Shown here piece by piece: positions 51,947-59,757 of a stretch of DNA of 64,000 bases; position 1 is the first letter of the stretch, and every line of letters begins with the position of its first letter. The stretch lies in NCBI RefSeq assembly GCF_003932785.1, contig NZ_RQYT01000008.1, positions 1 through 64,000 on the forward strand, given 5' to 3'. Source of the stretch: Arachnia propionica (GTDB lineage Bacteria; Actinomycetota; Actinomycetes; Propionibacteriales; Propionibacteriaceae). The notes under the pieces were generated by a model. That model was not told the DNA's origin and did no database searches. It saw only the letters and a list, made by a program, of their open reading frames with translations. The translations under genes and the position numbers were made by a program.

Positions 51947-52443
51947 TGGATGAATATGATGCTAGGCTAATGGAGCGCGCGTTAGGTGCGGCTCGCAGCG
52001 CGATGCAGAATGGTGAAAACCCCATTGGCTGTATACTTGCCGTTGACGGGCAAGTGGTCGCTATTGGAGAAACCCGTGTTGCTCGCGGGGGCCCCGCGTG
52101 CCATGGAGAGAACTCGATGATCGAATGTCTTGGACATCGAATCTGGAGTCTGGCTTCTAACGCTGTGCTCTATTCGACTCTTGAGCCGTGCTTGATGTGC
52201 ATCGGAGCCTGTGTCAATGCTGGAATCACGCAGATTTACTACGGCATGGGTGCGGTCGATGGTGGGGTTTATGCACTCAACGCCATCAACGCAGGTCTGA
52301 CCAACAAGCTCATCGCGCATGGACCAACGGCGCACTTCCAAGTTGTAAAGCTCTTTCAGGAGTATCTGACGATCTCTCGCAACGAAGGAGGAATTCAGTA
52401 TGCCCGGTCCTTGCTCGCTTTTCACGGCACCAAAGAAGATTGA
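51946..52443 (+). CDS. Nucleoside/deoxycytidylate deaminase-family protein
   Basis: Zinc deaminase of 165 residues. Catalytic motifs are complete: HGE (His53, Glu55) and PCLMC (Cys82, Cys85), inside a fold like guanine/cytosine deaminases (NPIGCILAVDGQVVAIGE). The substrate could be a free base, nucleoside or nucleotide. It is second in a three-gene cassette and overlaps the third gene by 44 bases. Housekeeping deaminases are not normally coupled to such partners, so a dedicated role (defence or modification of a nucleotide-like compound) is inferred. Confidence 0.85.
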   Translation: MDEYDARLMERALGAARSAMQNGENPIGCILAVDGQVVAIGETRVARGGPACHGENSMIECLGHRIWSLASNAVLYSTLEPCLMCIGACVNAGITQIYYGMGAVDGGVYALNAINAGLTNKLIAHGPTAHFQVVKLFQEYLTISRNEGGIQYARSLLAFHGTKED

Positions 52444-53974
52444 CTCCGAGCTTTCTGAGGCAGCTCTTCTTATCGCAGCACATGACGAGGGGTATAGACC
52501 CCCCTTACTTGGCGACTTTTCTGAACATATCTCTGATAGGGTGAACCTTCTTCGGCTAGCCCTTTCAGGAGACGGCGCTTTAGCCGGACTTGCAGCCAAA
52601 GGCATCAAAATATGCGCCTCGCAACTCAAGACTCTTCTCACTTTTCGTTGTGAACTTCTCCTGCCGCCTTTTGACACTGAGCTCGTCAATTCAGTGTGCA
52701 CAGAGACAGATTTAGTTCAGAGCTGGAGAGAGCGATTACGTGCGTGGAACGGTCCTTGGAGACCGTATACAGATGACGGCACGCATGTCACGAATGTCGA
52801 TGCTCCAGAGAAAGTATGGATTGTCGGTGCTTCAGGTGCAGGAAAAAGTATGTTGGGCTGCTCTTTAGCCTCTGCTGGCGTCCCGGTTTTCGACTTTGAT
52901 CAGATGCTTAGTTCTTCTGAAGTAATTTCGCACGGAGTTTCTTTGGATGGCATTTCAGCGATGGTGCGCAGGGCCGAAGCGGTTTTCAGAGAAGGGATTA
53001 GTTCCGGAACTCAAGTAGCTGATTTAGGCGCCTTGTTCCTTCTTTCTCCTACGGTCAGGAGAACTTTGCGTCGGGTACGTGGACATGTGATTGCTCTAGA
53101 CGGTAGCACTGAGTTGCTAGCTGCTCGTGCATTCCAGCCCAGTCATGAAATTGGTTTGAATTATACTTTTGACCCCGAACTCCATACTGACACTTTCTGG
53201 CTTCGGAGAGCTATGGCCTTAAGCGTTGCTACTGAGCTGCTGGACGCGTCTCTATCGATATCTTCATTGCATGACTCCGTCGCCCCAGCCATGGAATTAA
53301 TGTCAAACAATGCTGGCCACTTGAAAGATAATTTTCCCGAATTTGAAAAACAGTCCTATTTTCCGGGAATTAGCGGGCTGCTCGACGGGTACCTCACCTG
53401 CTACACGCCATCCCCCTTGTCCCTTTTGGATATTGGCGCGGGATCAGGAAGGAACCTGCATTACATAATGATTAGGTTCCCTCGTTGCCAGGCAGTCGCT
53501 GTTGAGCCGTCAGATTCTGGACTGCAACAGCTGGTGCACAATGCTCGGCTGTTTGGGTATTCTTGGCGATTACTGGCTATCGCGGATGTGGCTGAGAAAG
53601 CGTTTAGCTCACTCAGAGAGTGTACCTTCGATACGATCCTTGCCATGACCACGCTTTCACACATCGACCGCAGGGCCTTTCCGGGAATCTCCTCCTTCTT
53701 GTCCGGTGCCTTGAGTCGAGGAGGATACTTGTTGACTTCTGTCTTTTTGGAGGGTGATCCAGGGAACTCAGAGCGGGAGTCCTTGGAAACTGGTCATGCA
53801 AGCCCAACGTCAAGGCACGTTAGGTCGTACTTTAGGGCAGGAGAGCTGGTCGAAATATTACATCGGCTTGAGGTCAAATCATATTCGGAATTCTCATTCT
53901 TGGACACGAGTCACGGCAGACCCCACCGCCATGCTGTCGGCGAGGCGATATTTCGCCAGCACGGGGGCTGTTGA
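52400..53974 (+). CDS. P-loop kinase / SAM-methyltransferase fusion
   Basis: Protein of 524 residues with three parts. Residues 1-130 are helical and unassigned. Residues about 137-260 hold a P-loop kinase-like domain: Walker A GASGAGKS (143-150), then VPVFDFDQML (161-170) as in small-molecule or nucleotide kinases. Residues about 318-520 form a class I methyltransferase with motif I LLDIGAGSGRN (342-352) and acidic motif II AVAVEPSDSG. AAGGAGG lies 9 bases before the ATG, inside the deaminase gene. The fusion suggests phosphorylation and methylation of one substrate, perhaps the deaminase product. Confidence 0.8.
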   Translation: MPGPCSLFTAPKKIDSELSEAALLIAAHDEGYRPPLLGDFSEHISDRVNLLRLALSGDGALAGLAAKGIKICASQLKTLLTFRCELLLPPFDTELVNSVCTETDLVQSWRERLRAWNGPWRPYTDDGTHVTNVDAPEKVWIVGASGAGKSMLGCSLASAGVPVFDFDQMLSSSEVISHGVSLDGISAMVRRAEAVFREGISSGTQVADLGALFLLSPTVRRTLRRVRGHVIALDGSTELLAARAFQPSHEIGLNYTFDPELHTDTFWLRRAMALSVATELLDASLSISSLHDSVAPAMELMSNNAGHLKDNFPEFEKQSYFPGISGLLDGYLTCYTPSPLSLLDIGAGSGRNLHYIMIRFPRCQAVAVEPSDSGLQQLVHNARLFGYSWRLLAIADVAEKAFSSLRECTFDTILAMTTLSHIDRRAFPGISSFLSGALSRGGYLLTSVFLEGDPGNSERESLETGHASPTSRHVRSYFRAGELVEILHRLEVKSYSEFSFLDTSHGRPHRHAVGEAIFRQHGGC

Positions 53975-54231
53975 GAGAGATCAATTTCCAAGGCCCTAAC
54001 CGTGACTATGTTTTGGTCTCCCCCTCCAATAGCTCATGATTTTTTCGAAATGATCGCAATCGTTGTCAGAGGTTTTGTCAGACAGCGGTGCAGGTTCATT
54101 TGCGGATGGATATGTCAAGTTGGGTATTGGTAGATCTGGGTTTTATGGGGCACTTTCATTCGGGGTGGCGATCAGAATGCGGCTAAACGGGAGTTTCGGT
54201 ATTTTTAAATGCGCTTTAGGGGTTCAAGATC

Positions 54232-54261
54232 TTGGTGGGTGCACGCGTGTTGTAGTATAAT
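54232..54261 (+). promoter_or_regulatory. Promoter of a leaderless message
   Basis: TTGGTG (54232-54237) and perfect TATAAT (54256-54261), 18 bp apart, ending 11 bases before the ATG at 54273, so the 5' leader can be only a few bases. The rest of the 298-bp gap from 53975 shows no other feature I can name. Confidence 0.6.
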
Positions 54262-54272
54262 TAAACGTAGTC

Positions 54273-55487
54273 ATGCCTCGCCATAAACCCCAACCCCTCC
54301 CTCATCGCCTCCGCAAAACCAAAGCGGCCCTCCTGGCGGTGGCTCTGACCTTGGCGGGCATCTTGGTCATCATGCTGGGTGGCTGGTTGGGCAGCGTTGA
54401 ACTGGGGTCGTGGGCTTGGGTACGGGCTATTCCGTTCGGGGAGATTGGTGGTGCGCTCTTCGGAGCCGGGGTGCTGGGCACGCTGTTCGAGTACTCCTTC
54501 CGCAAGGATCAGGAAGAGGCGACGCTGGAGCATTTTCGACAGATCATCCGCGAGCAAGCGCCCGCCATGCGTGAGGCGGTCATCGAGGGCTTCCGCTTCG
54601 ATACCGATGACCTGAGGCGTATCTCGACGCCGCAGCTGCTGGACGAGCTGGCGGTGAACAGTCTGGGAATGCGGTTCGGTGATGCAGCCTTCGGTCGTGA
54701 GGTGTATGCGGACATCAAGCACCAAGCCATCTCCGCCGAGGAGCGCTGGTTGGATGCACGAGTCGACGCGACCCTAGGTATACCTAGGGTTAGGGGTGTA
54801 ACCCCTAACCCTTTCTTTGACTTACTGGTTCGCTGGGAGTACACGGTGGTGCCGAAGCACCGCTTCCGCAAGTTCGCCGTGGTCTCCGACCGCCAGCGCT
54901 ACGACCAGCTGACTGCCGAGCGGGGTGAGACGAGTGTGTGGTTCAAGCCTGCGGGCACAGGACTGGATGTAACGGACCCTGAGAACTTCGCGCTCATCGA
55001 GTTCATGGTGGATGGAGAACCAGTGGAGATTACTCGGACGGCGGATGAGTTTGGCCAGATGTATACCGTCGATGTGGGTCAGGCAGCTGTGGAGGCTGAG
55101 CAAGCGGTGGTCATGTCCTTTACCTACCGGTCGCGGTTGCGGCGCGATGGTCATGTGGTCCACTTCGACATCGACCGTCCGACGAAGGGGTTTGAGCTGG
55201 AGCTGCACTACCAGGATGCTGGAGTCTCCAAGATGAAGCTGGTGGACTTCATCTCGAGCACTCGACGGGCTCGCGTGAGTGAAGCTCCCGATGTGGCTGG
55301 TGTCAAGAAGTACACCATGAGCTATGACGGCTGGGTGCTGCCGCGAGCCGGGGTAGCGTTCGTATGGATTCTGGAGGATGAGGAGCTGGGCGGGTCAGGC
55401 CAGACGCGTGAGGTGAGGAGTCTCTCTCCGCGAAATGCGGGAGACGGGCGAGCACACGGAAGCGCCCGCTCAGCCAAGGTGGCGTAG
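54273..55487 (+). CDS. Membrane-anchored hypothetical protein
   Basis: Protein of 404 residues. Two hydrophobic helices (about 18-38 and 50-70) are followed by a cytoplasmic region: a charged helix (SFRKDQEEATLEHFRQIIREQAP) and a beta-rich domain (about 185-375). No family recognised. It appears leaderless. Codons around 168-180 contain two adjacent palindromes (54772-54811) that look like a small insertion kept in frame. Confidence 0.65.
   Translation: MPRHKPQPLPHRLRKTKAALLAVALTLAGILVIMLGGWLGSVELGSWAWVRAIPFGEIGGALFGAGVLGTLFEYSFRKDQEEATLEHFRQIIREQAPAMREAVIEGFRFDTDDLRRISTPQLLDELAVNSLGMRFGDAAFGREVYADIKHQAISAEERWLDARVDATLGIPRVRGVTPNPFFDLLVRWEYTVVPKHRFRKFAVVSDRQRYDQLTAERGETSVWFKPAGTGLDVTDPENFALIEFMVDGEPVEITRTADEFGQMYTVDVGQAAVEAEQAVVMSFTYRSRLRRDGHVVHFDIDRPTKGFELELHYQDAGVSKMKLVDFISSTRRARVSEAPDVAGVKKYTMSYDGWVLPRAGVAFVWILEDEELGGSGQTREVRSLSPRNAGDGRAHGSARSAKVA
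54772..54811. repeat. Adjacent palindromes inside a coding region
   Basis: CCCTAGGTATACCTAGGG (54772-54789) is a perfect 18-bp palindrome with two CTAG sites. It abuts a hairpin, GGGTTAGGGGT (54787-54797) against ACCCCTAACCC (54801-54811). Together they look like a tiny palindromic insertion. Confidence 0.8.
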
Positions 55488-55636
55488 CGGGCGCTGTTCA
55501 CCGACGCCAGGGATGGGGTCGGTGCCGTTTGATGCTCACTCGCCGCCCATCATGACCTCCTTCCGTCAACGGTGCTAACAGGATACATCGTCATGGGACT
55601 TATCGTCTCTGGATTTAAGGTCTTCGGCGAACTGGG

Positions 55637-55927
55637 ATGGTTATCGTGCCAAGTCCCGTTCCGAAACCGCCCTTGTCGCCCGCGACCCGGGCGTTCGGAG
55701 AGCGCGTTCGGCAGACGAGGCAGGAACGTGGCCTCAGCCAGGAAGCCCTGGCGGAGCGCTGCGAGCTGCACTGGACCTACATCGGCCAGGTCGAGCGCGG
55801 ACAGCGCAACCTGTCGCTGCACAACATCATCAAGATCGCTGATGGCCTGGAAGTTGATGCCGGGGCGCTGGTGCGTGGGTTGGGTGTCACGGGGCTACCC
55901 CGAGATCCTGATGCGGGTTTGCTTTAA
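55637..55927 (+). CDS. XRE-family transcriptional regulator
   Basis: Regulator of 96 residues with an HTH from about 19 to 75 (FGERVRQTRQERGLSQEALAERCELHWTYIGQVERGQRNLSLHNIIKIADGL in part). It resembles orphan controllers near restriction or defence genes. The gene lies between two cargo genes and has no obvious partner. An earlier start is not available. Confidence 0.85.
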   Translation: MVIVPSPVPKPPLSPATRAFGERVRQTRQERGLSQEALAERCELHWTYIGQVERGQRNLSLHNIIKIADGLEVDAGALVRGLGVTGLPRDPDAGLL

Positions 55928-55931
55928 TCCG

Positions 55932-55960
55932 TTGAGGAGGAGAAGGATTACCGGTAGAAT
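55932..55960 (+). promoter_or_regulatory. Promoter of a leaderless message
   Basis: TTGAGG (55932-55937) and TAGAAT (55955-55960), 17 bp apart; 6 bases separate the -10 from the ATG at 55967. Confidence 0.6.
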
Positions 55961-55966
55961 GATTTC

Positions 55967-56287
55967 ATGTCAGTTGTTGCTACGCTACGGTTTCAAATCC
56001 ACGACACTGCTGATAACTTGGTAGTAACGCTCATGCGTGAAATGAGGTTCGGCATAAACCCGACTGTTGGACATAGCTTCTTCCCCGGCTCCTTTGGTTT
56101 GGCTGCATCGAAGCGTTTCGGCCTCTACTTTGCAATCGATAGCATCGAACATGGCGCAGTCCCGGCTGATACTGAGCGCCAGCCTGAAGTTCATGTAGTC
56201 GTGCGAACCAAATATAGGTACACGATTACGGACGAGGATATGGCGGAACTCGCATCTGACGGGTGGCATGTTATGGATTGTCGTTAG
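55967..56287 (+). CDS. Hypothetical protein
   Basis: Protein of 106 residues, mixed alpha/beta, with no recognised domain (LRFQIHDTADNLVVTLMREM; KYRYTITDEDMAEL). The start directly follows a good -10, consistent with leaderless translation. Its 3' end overlaps the convergent 606-residue gene by 17 bases, so it is probably a compact recent neighbour. Confidence 0.55.
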   Translation: MSVVATLRFQIHDTADNLVVTLMREMRFGINPTVGHSFFPGSFGLAASKRFGLYFAIDSIEHGAVPADTERQPEVHVVVRTKYRYTITDEDMAELASDGWHVMDCR

Positions 56288-58091
56288 CCGAAGAGCTGTG
56301 GGTCGGTCGTAATTCAGCAGCATGAGCGTATGCCCAGAGGCTAATCCAGGCTAACACAATCGAAGAGAACAGTGGGGGCAAAATGAAGACCATGCTAATG
56401 GCCGTACTGTCTCCTAGGGTGGAGGCTACCCCGGCAGACAGCAAAAGATAAAACATGGTGATGAGGTAGCCCATAATGCGGCGCGCTGTTCTAGAGAGGA
56501 AGCGAGCTAAGAGATAGGTGTGTGGTATTGCCAGGGGCATGAATATATAAAGGACGTCCAAAAGTGTCGGTGGCTGCACGTTTGTCTGAATCGAACTGGT
56601 TCTTCGGAGGGCGGCAACGGCAAGTAGGGAAAATGCAAACCACACTAAGTGGCTGAGGCACCAGCGTAGTAGACCAAGCTGGGCCAATGCCTCCAAGAAC
56701 TTTTCTCTTGCACTGACAAATCGTTTGCTAGAACCTTGCCGCATGGCGTCGACAAAAACCAGGCAGGTTAAAAAAGCAACGCTGAGCCCTAGTAAGAGTA
56801 GGAATATCGCCGCCCTCCTGTCTGGTAGTAGCGAGGCAAGTCCTGCAAGAAAAAGTTGAGCAAGCAGGCTAAAAACAAGCCAACTATGATACACTTTGAT
56901 ATGGTAAACAAGCAAGACATGCCTGCTGGTAGAGACGTAAGCCAGTGTTAAGACGGGAACTAGCACGGTTACGGCAACGGCCAAAGGGTTATCTACGACT
57001 TTTTGAAGATTAAAGTGGCCGCTAGTGTAGCGTGCTAAGAAATAGAGTTGCGCCGAGCAAGCCAATATGGCCAAGATGAGGCCGGGAAATATCAATGTCG
57101 AGCGCCGCGATACAATATTGACTCGTGCGCGACGTATCTCGGTCTGAGAGCCTCGATCCTCCTTGTGGAGCTTTAGATATGCCCAGCTACCGCCTTGATC
57201 GACAGATAGATTCGTGGCATCTTCTTTGTCCTCTTCAATTGCTTCAAAATATGACTGTTCCGGTGGGCGACACTTAAGCATATTTATGTCCGCTGGATAC
57301 TTTATCTCTAGTAGGCGACGCAGAGAGAGCGCCTGGATATCTAGGGCCCCTAAAGGAAGGGACTCTGTGATGCTGCCCAGTTTTTCCTCATGAACCTCAG
57401 ACGTCTTTGCAATTGCTATTGGCCCCCTCGGGGCTGTCACCACTAAAGCGCGCACGTATCTTATTGCAAAAGTTTCGCACACATCTCGCCATTTGGGTTG
57501 CAGTAGAAGTTCCCTCCAGAGGGTCATTCCAGGACAGTCCCCAACTTGGCAGACTTGGATATGCTTCGAAGGCTCAGCCCAGCCATGTAGCCACGCGAGC
57601 AAGTCGTGTCTAAACTCTGCTTTCTCTACTTCAGCGGAACTTGTGGCAACGATCTTTCGGTTAATCCGCCATATGCACTCCGGGATTGAACTATATTCGC
57701 GTTCTAGTTCATCGAGAACGGAACCGAGAACGAAATCAAGGATGTACTCTCCAATAAGATTACTGACCCGTTTGCTTGCAACATGGGTGGGAACTCCCCC
57801 TTCCGTTGCATCCATGCTAATGACGTACGACTTTGAAGGCATTGAGATGGGTATAATTATGTGTTCTGGCGGCAAATTATCTTGGTCGTTGTCCCCGGTC
57901 TGAAGTAAGTTGCACGCTAACTCCCAGTCAAAGTCGATAGTTGTCTTGACTACGTGCTCCGAACGTGACTGTCCAGAGTAATCATGTAGGATGTTCTTGC
58001 GCACAACCCAAATTGGATAGGCCAAAAGAACGGCAGCCTTGGTCGCAGACTCGCTCTCGCGGACCTCCCGGTTGTACTCACTACTGTTCAT
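56271..58091 (-). CDS. Hypothetical multi-spanning membrane protein
   Basis: Protein of 606 residues. Residues 1-330 are soluble and unassigned. The C-terminal part has about eight membrane helices (starting RSTLIFPGLILAILACSAQLYFLA and ending PLFSSIVLAWISLWAYA). No catalytic motif is evident. Codon use is AT-rich compared with the backbone. With the 105-residue gene upstream it may form an operon (25 bp apart). A cytosolic-sensor plus membrane layout is common among defence proteins, but the role is unknown. Confidence 0.65.
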   Translation of the reverse strand: MNSSEYNREVRESESATKAAVLLAYPIWVVRKNILHDYSGQSRSEHVVKTTIDFDWELACNLLQTGDNDQDNLPPEHIIIPISMPSKSYVISMDATEGGVPTHVASKRVSNLIGEYILDFVLGSVLDELEREYSSIPECIWRINRKIVATSSAEVEKAEFRHDLLAWLHGWAEPSKHIQVCQVGDCPGMTLWRELLLQPKWRDVCETFAIRYVRALVVTAPRGPIAIAKTSEVHEEKLGSITESLPLGALDIQALSLRRLLEIKYPADINMLKCRPPEQSYFEAIEEDKEDATNLSVDQGGSWAYLKLHKEDRGSQTEIRRARVNIVSRRSTLIFPGLILAILACSAQLYFLARYTSGHFNLQKVVDNPLAVAVTVLVPVLTLAYVSTSRHVLLVYHIKVYHSWLVFSLLAQLFLAGLASLLPDRRAAIFLLLLGLSVAFLTCLVFVDAMRQGSSKRFVSAREKFLEALAQLGLLRWCLSHLVWFAFSLLAVAALRRTSSIQTNVQPPTLLDVLYIFMPLAIPHTYLLARFLSRTARRIMGYLITMFYLLLSAGVASTLGDSTAISMVFILPPLFSSIVLAWISLWAYAHAAELRPTHSSSANDNP

Positions 58092-58116
58092 GATCCGTCG
58101 ACGAGTCTTAAAAAGG

Positions 58117-58434
58117 CTAGCGCCTCAGGAATGATCTACCGTGGGCTAGAATTTCTTCCAGAGTCTTTCCTCTGTAAAATTCGCGGCCGGCTTTCTCGAC
58201 GGTCCAAGCTGGAGGGAAAAATGACTCATCTGGCAGGCGAAGTTCTCCTGGGCGACGATTTTCTTGGATCTCTTGGGTCTGCTGTGCTGATTGTTTCTTA
58301 ACCACTTCATCTTCCTTCTGCCATGGATAGTCTAGACATACCGCTTCTTGTGTACTATTGGACTCTGATGTTGATCGTGAACCTCGTTGTTCCATCGTGG
58401 GTATCATTATCCCACAGATTGGTTGAAAATTCAA
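58117..58434 (-). CDS. Hypothetical small protein
   Basis: Protein of up to 105 residues, hydrophilic, with many Ser, Glu and Gln in the first half and a conserved-looking ending ESFFPPAWTVEKAGREFYRGKTLEEILAHGRSFL (given in part). Several in-frame ATGs make the start uncertain. It lies 25 bp before the 606-residue membrane protein and probably shares its message. Confidence 0.5.
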   Translation of the reverse strand: MNFQPICGIMIPTMEQRGSRSTSESNSTQEAVCLDYPWQKEDEVVKKQSAQQTQEIQENRRPGELRLPDESFFPPAWTVEKAGREFYRGKTLEEILAHGRSFLRR

Positions 58435-58704
58435 TCATCTCGTCAGCAGCACATCCGGCCATGTGGGGCGTCTCCTGCAGACTGGCCATGTCAATCGATC
58501 CTTGGGTCCACCTCCCAGCCATCGGTGACTTCCCAGTGGTGTGGGCAGCCCGTCAGGCGGGTGCCCGACGTAGGTTGGGATGATCTGCCACTGTACTCCT
58601 GCTTTGCAGGATTCAAAGGGAATGCAGTGAATCTGTGTGGGCGGTGGTGTCGGACGTGTGGCTGACGCACCGGGGGCTGTTAGCAGAAGTGAGTTAACGA
58701 TGGC

Positions 58705-59001
58705 TCAGCAGGTTGCCAGTGCTGAAGCCACACTAACCTGGGCTCCCTTGGCTGCGTTCACATACCTCCAGACCGAGCTGGGTGCCACGCCGTATTTGCG
58801 GGCAACGGCTGCCTGGGACATGCCTGCAGTGCAGTCTGCGACCATGCGTCTGACGGTGGCTGGGCCGAGAGTGTCGATGAGGGACAGGTTGCGGCGGGGC
58901 GGGGTGTGGTCTCGTTGCTGTTGCGGCGCCTCGTGGAGCTGTCGGAGGGCTTGGCGGAGCTGCGGCAGGAGGTAGGAATATCTCGAGTAGGTTATTAGGG
59001 C
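58705..59001 (-). CDS. int(C): detached C-terminal HTH segment of the serine recombinase
   Basis: Open frame of 98 codons running from the start of the right repeat to a TGA at 58705-58707. It begins ALITYSRYSYLLPQLRQAL and contains a resolvase-type HTH (ATVRRMVADCTAGMSQAAV then ARKYGVAPSSVWRYVNAA). There is no ATG or GTG before the HTH, so it should be silent while integrated. In a circle made by recombining the two repeats, base 59001 follows recombinase codon 569 exactly in phase (codon 570 begins at the repeat's last base), giving a 667-residue enzyme. Confidence 0.85.
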   Translation of the reverse strand, partial: ALITYSRYSYLLPQLRQALRQLHEAPQQQRDHTPPRRNLSLIDTLGPATVRRMVADCTAGMSQAAVARKYGVAPSSVWRYVNAAKGAQVSVASALATC

Positions 59002-59068
59002 CTCCGCCAGACGACGCTTACTCGAACCCTCGGTGGCAACACCGGGGGTTCGTTGCGTGTCGGGGGCG
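59001..59068. repeat. attR: 68-bp direct repeat, right copy
   Basis: Identical to 36215-36282. It carries only the last nine bases of the tRNA sequence, so the tRNA gene itself stays intact on the left. Chromosomal sequence resumes at 59069; nothing else is recognised from there to 59305. Confidence 0.93.
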
Positions 59069-59315
59069 GGGTGGGCGTTTGGTCCCGCCCCGGCATTCCT
59101 GTGAACCCGCGGCTGTGGACGCCCCTTCTTCTCCGATGGTCGAGCCGGACTGCGAGCGTCAGCGTGCCGTCATGCACAACCATGGTGGTGCCGTGACCAA
59201 GAGGGTGAGCAGGGCAGTTGCTTGACCATCTGGCTGACAGGGAACTTGTTCCTTCTCGTGTACGTGGCGTCGGGGTTGTGCGTAGGTTGGCGTGATCCGT
59301 GAGGTGGAGGTGGCG

Positions 59316-59744
59316 ATGATGCGCTGCTGGAGGTCGGCGGTGACCTTGGTGGTTTGGGTGTGTCTGCTGGTGGCTGGCTGCGCCTCGGAGTGGGATCGAG
59401 GCATGCGGGCGTTGAAGACTGATCCGATGGCCTCAGTGATGTGGGAAGGGTTGGAATTGCTGGGCACGGTGGAGACGGTCAACGACAGTCCGAAGCCTTC
59501 CCCGCCGAGTATCACGTATTGCTACAAGCTGGATATTTCAGTGAGTCGAGCGTTTGATGCTGTCATGGACTCTGCTGAAAAACATGGCTGGGTCGAGAAT
59601 CCTGAGCTTAGAACTTCTCAAAAAGCTGTTGCGAAGAAGCAGTATGGTGAGCATGGGGGGACCTTGATCGCATCTGTCGATTCAGATCGGTGCTTGCAAC
59701 AGCATCCAGACTTCCAGTTTCGGATATCTCTATTCTACTCCTGA
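59316..59744 (+). CDS. Putative lipoprotein
   Basis: Protein of 142 residues with a signal peptide and lipobox LVAGC (Cys about 22). The mature part is small, with YKLDISVSRAFDAVMDSAEKHGW and two later Cys; no family recognised. GGAGG at 59306-59310 supports a start at 59316 or 59319. It is 13 bp before a secreted GDSL hydrolase and probably co-expressed. Confidence 0.72.
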   Translation: MMRCWRSAVTLVVWVCLLVAGCASEWDRGMRALKTDPMASVMWEGLELLGTVETVNDSPKPSPPSITYCYKLDISVSRAFDAVMDSAEKHGWVENPELRTSQKAVAKKQYGEHGGTLIASVDSDRCLQQHPDFQFRISLFYS

Positions 59745-59757
59745 GGAAAGGTGATCC

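Larger units (their letters stand above)
36215..59068. mobile_element. 22.9-kb integrated element in tRNA-Ser(GCT) with serine recombinase
   Basis: Bounded by identical 68-bp repeats at 36215-36282 and 59001-59068, the left one continuing from an intact tRNA gene. It contains recombination genes (XRE, ImmA, serine recombinase), a transfer/replication-type operon (VirD4/HerA-like ATPase, replication-relaxation protein, methyltransferase, ArdA-like, CopG-like) and cargo of mixed base composition. I see no relaxase, no phage structural genes and no obvious replication initiator. It may be a mobilisable or satellite element rather than a self-transmissible one. Confidence 0.9.

Noticed and set aside
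54063-54260. 65-codon plus-strand frame after the three-gene cassette
   Set aside because: No RBS, no domain, and it ends over the promoter of the following leaderless gene.
58995-59183. 62-codon minus-strand frame across attR
   Set aside because: It is in a different phase from int(C) and stops in it; composition looks like non-coding flank.
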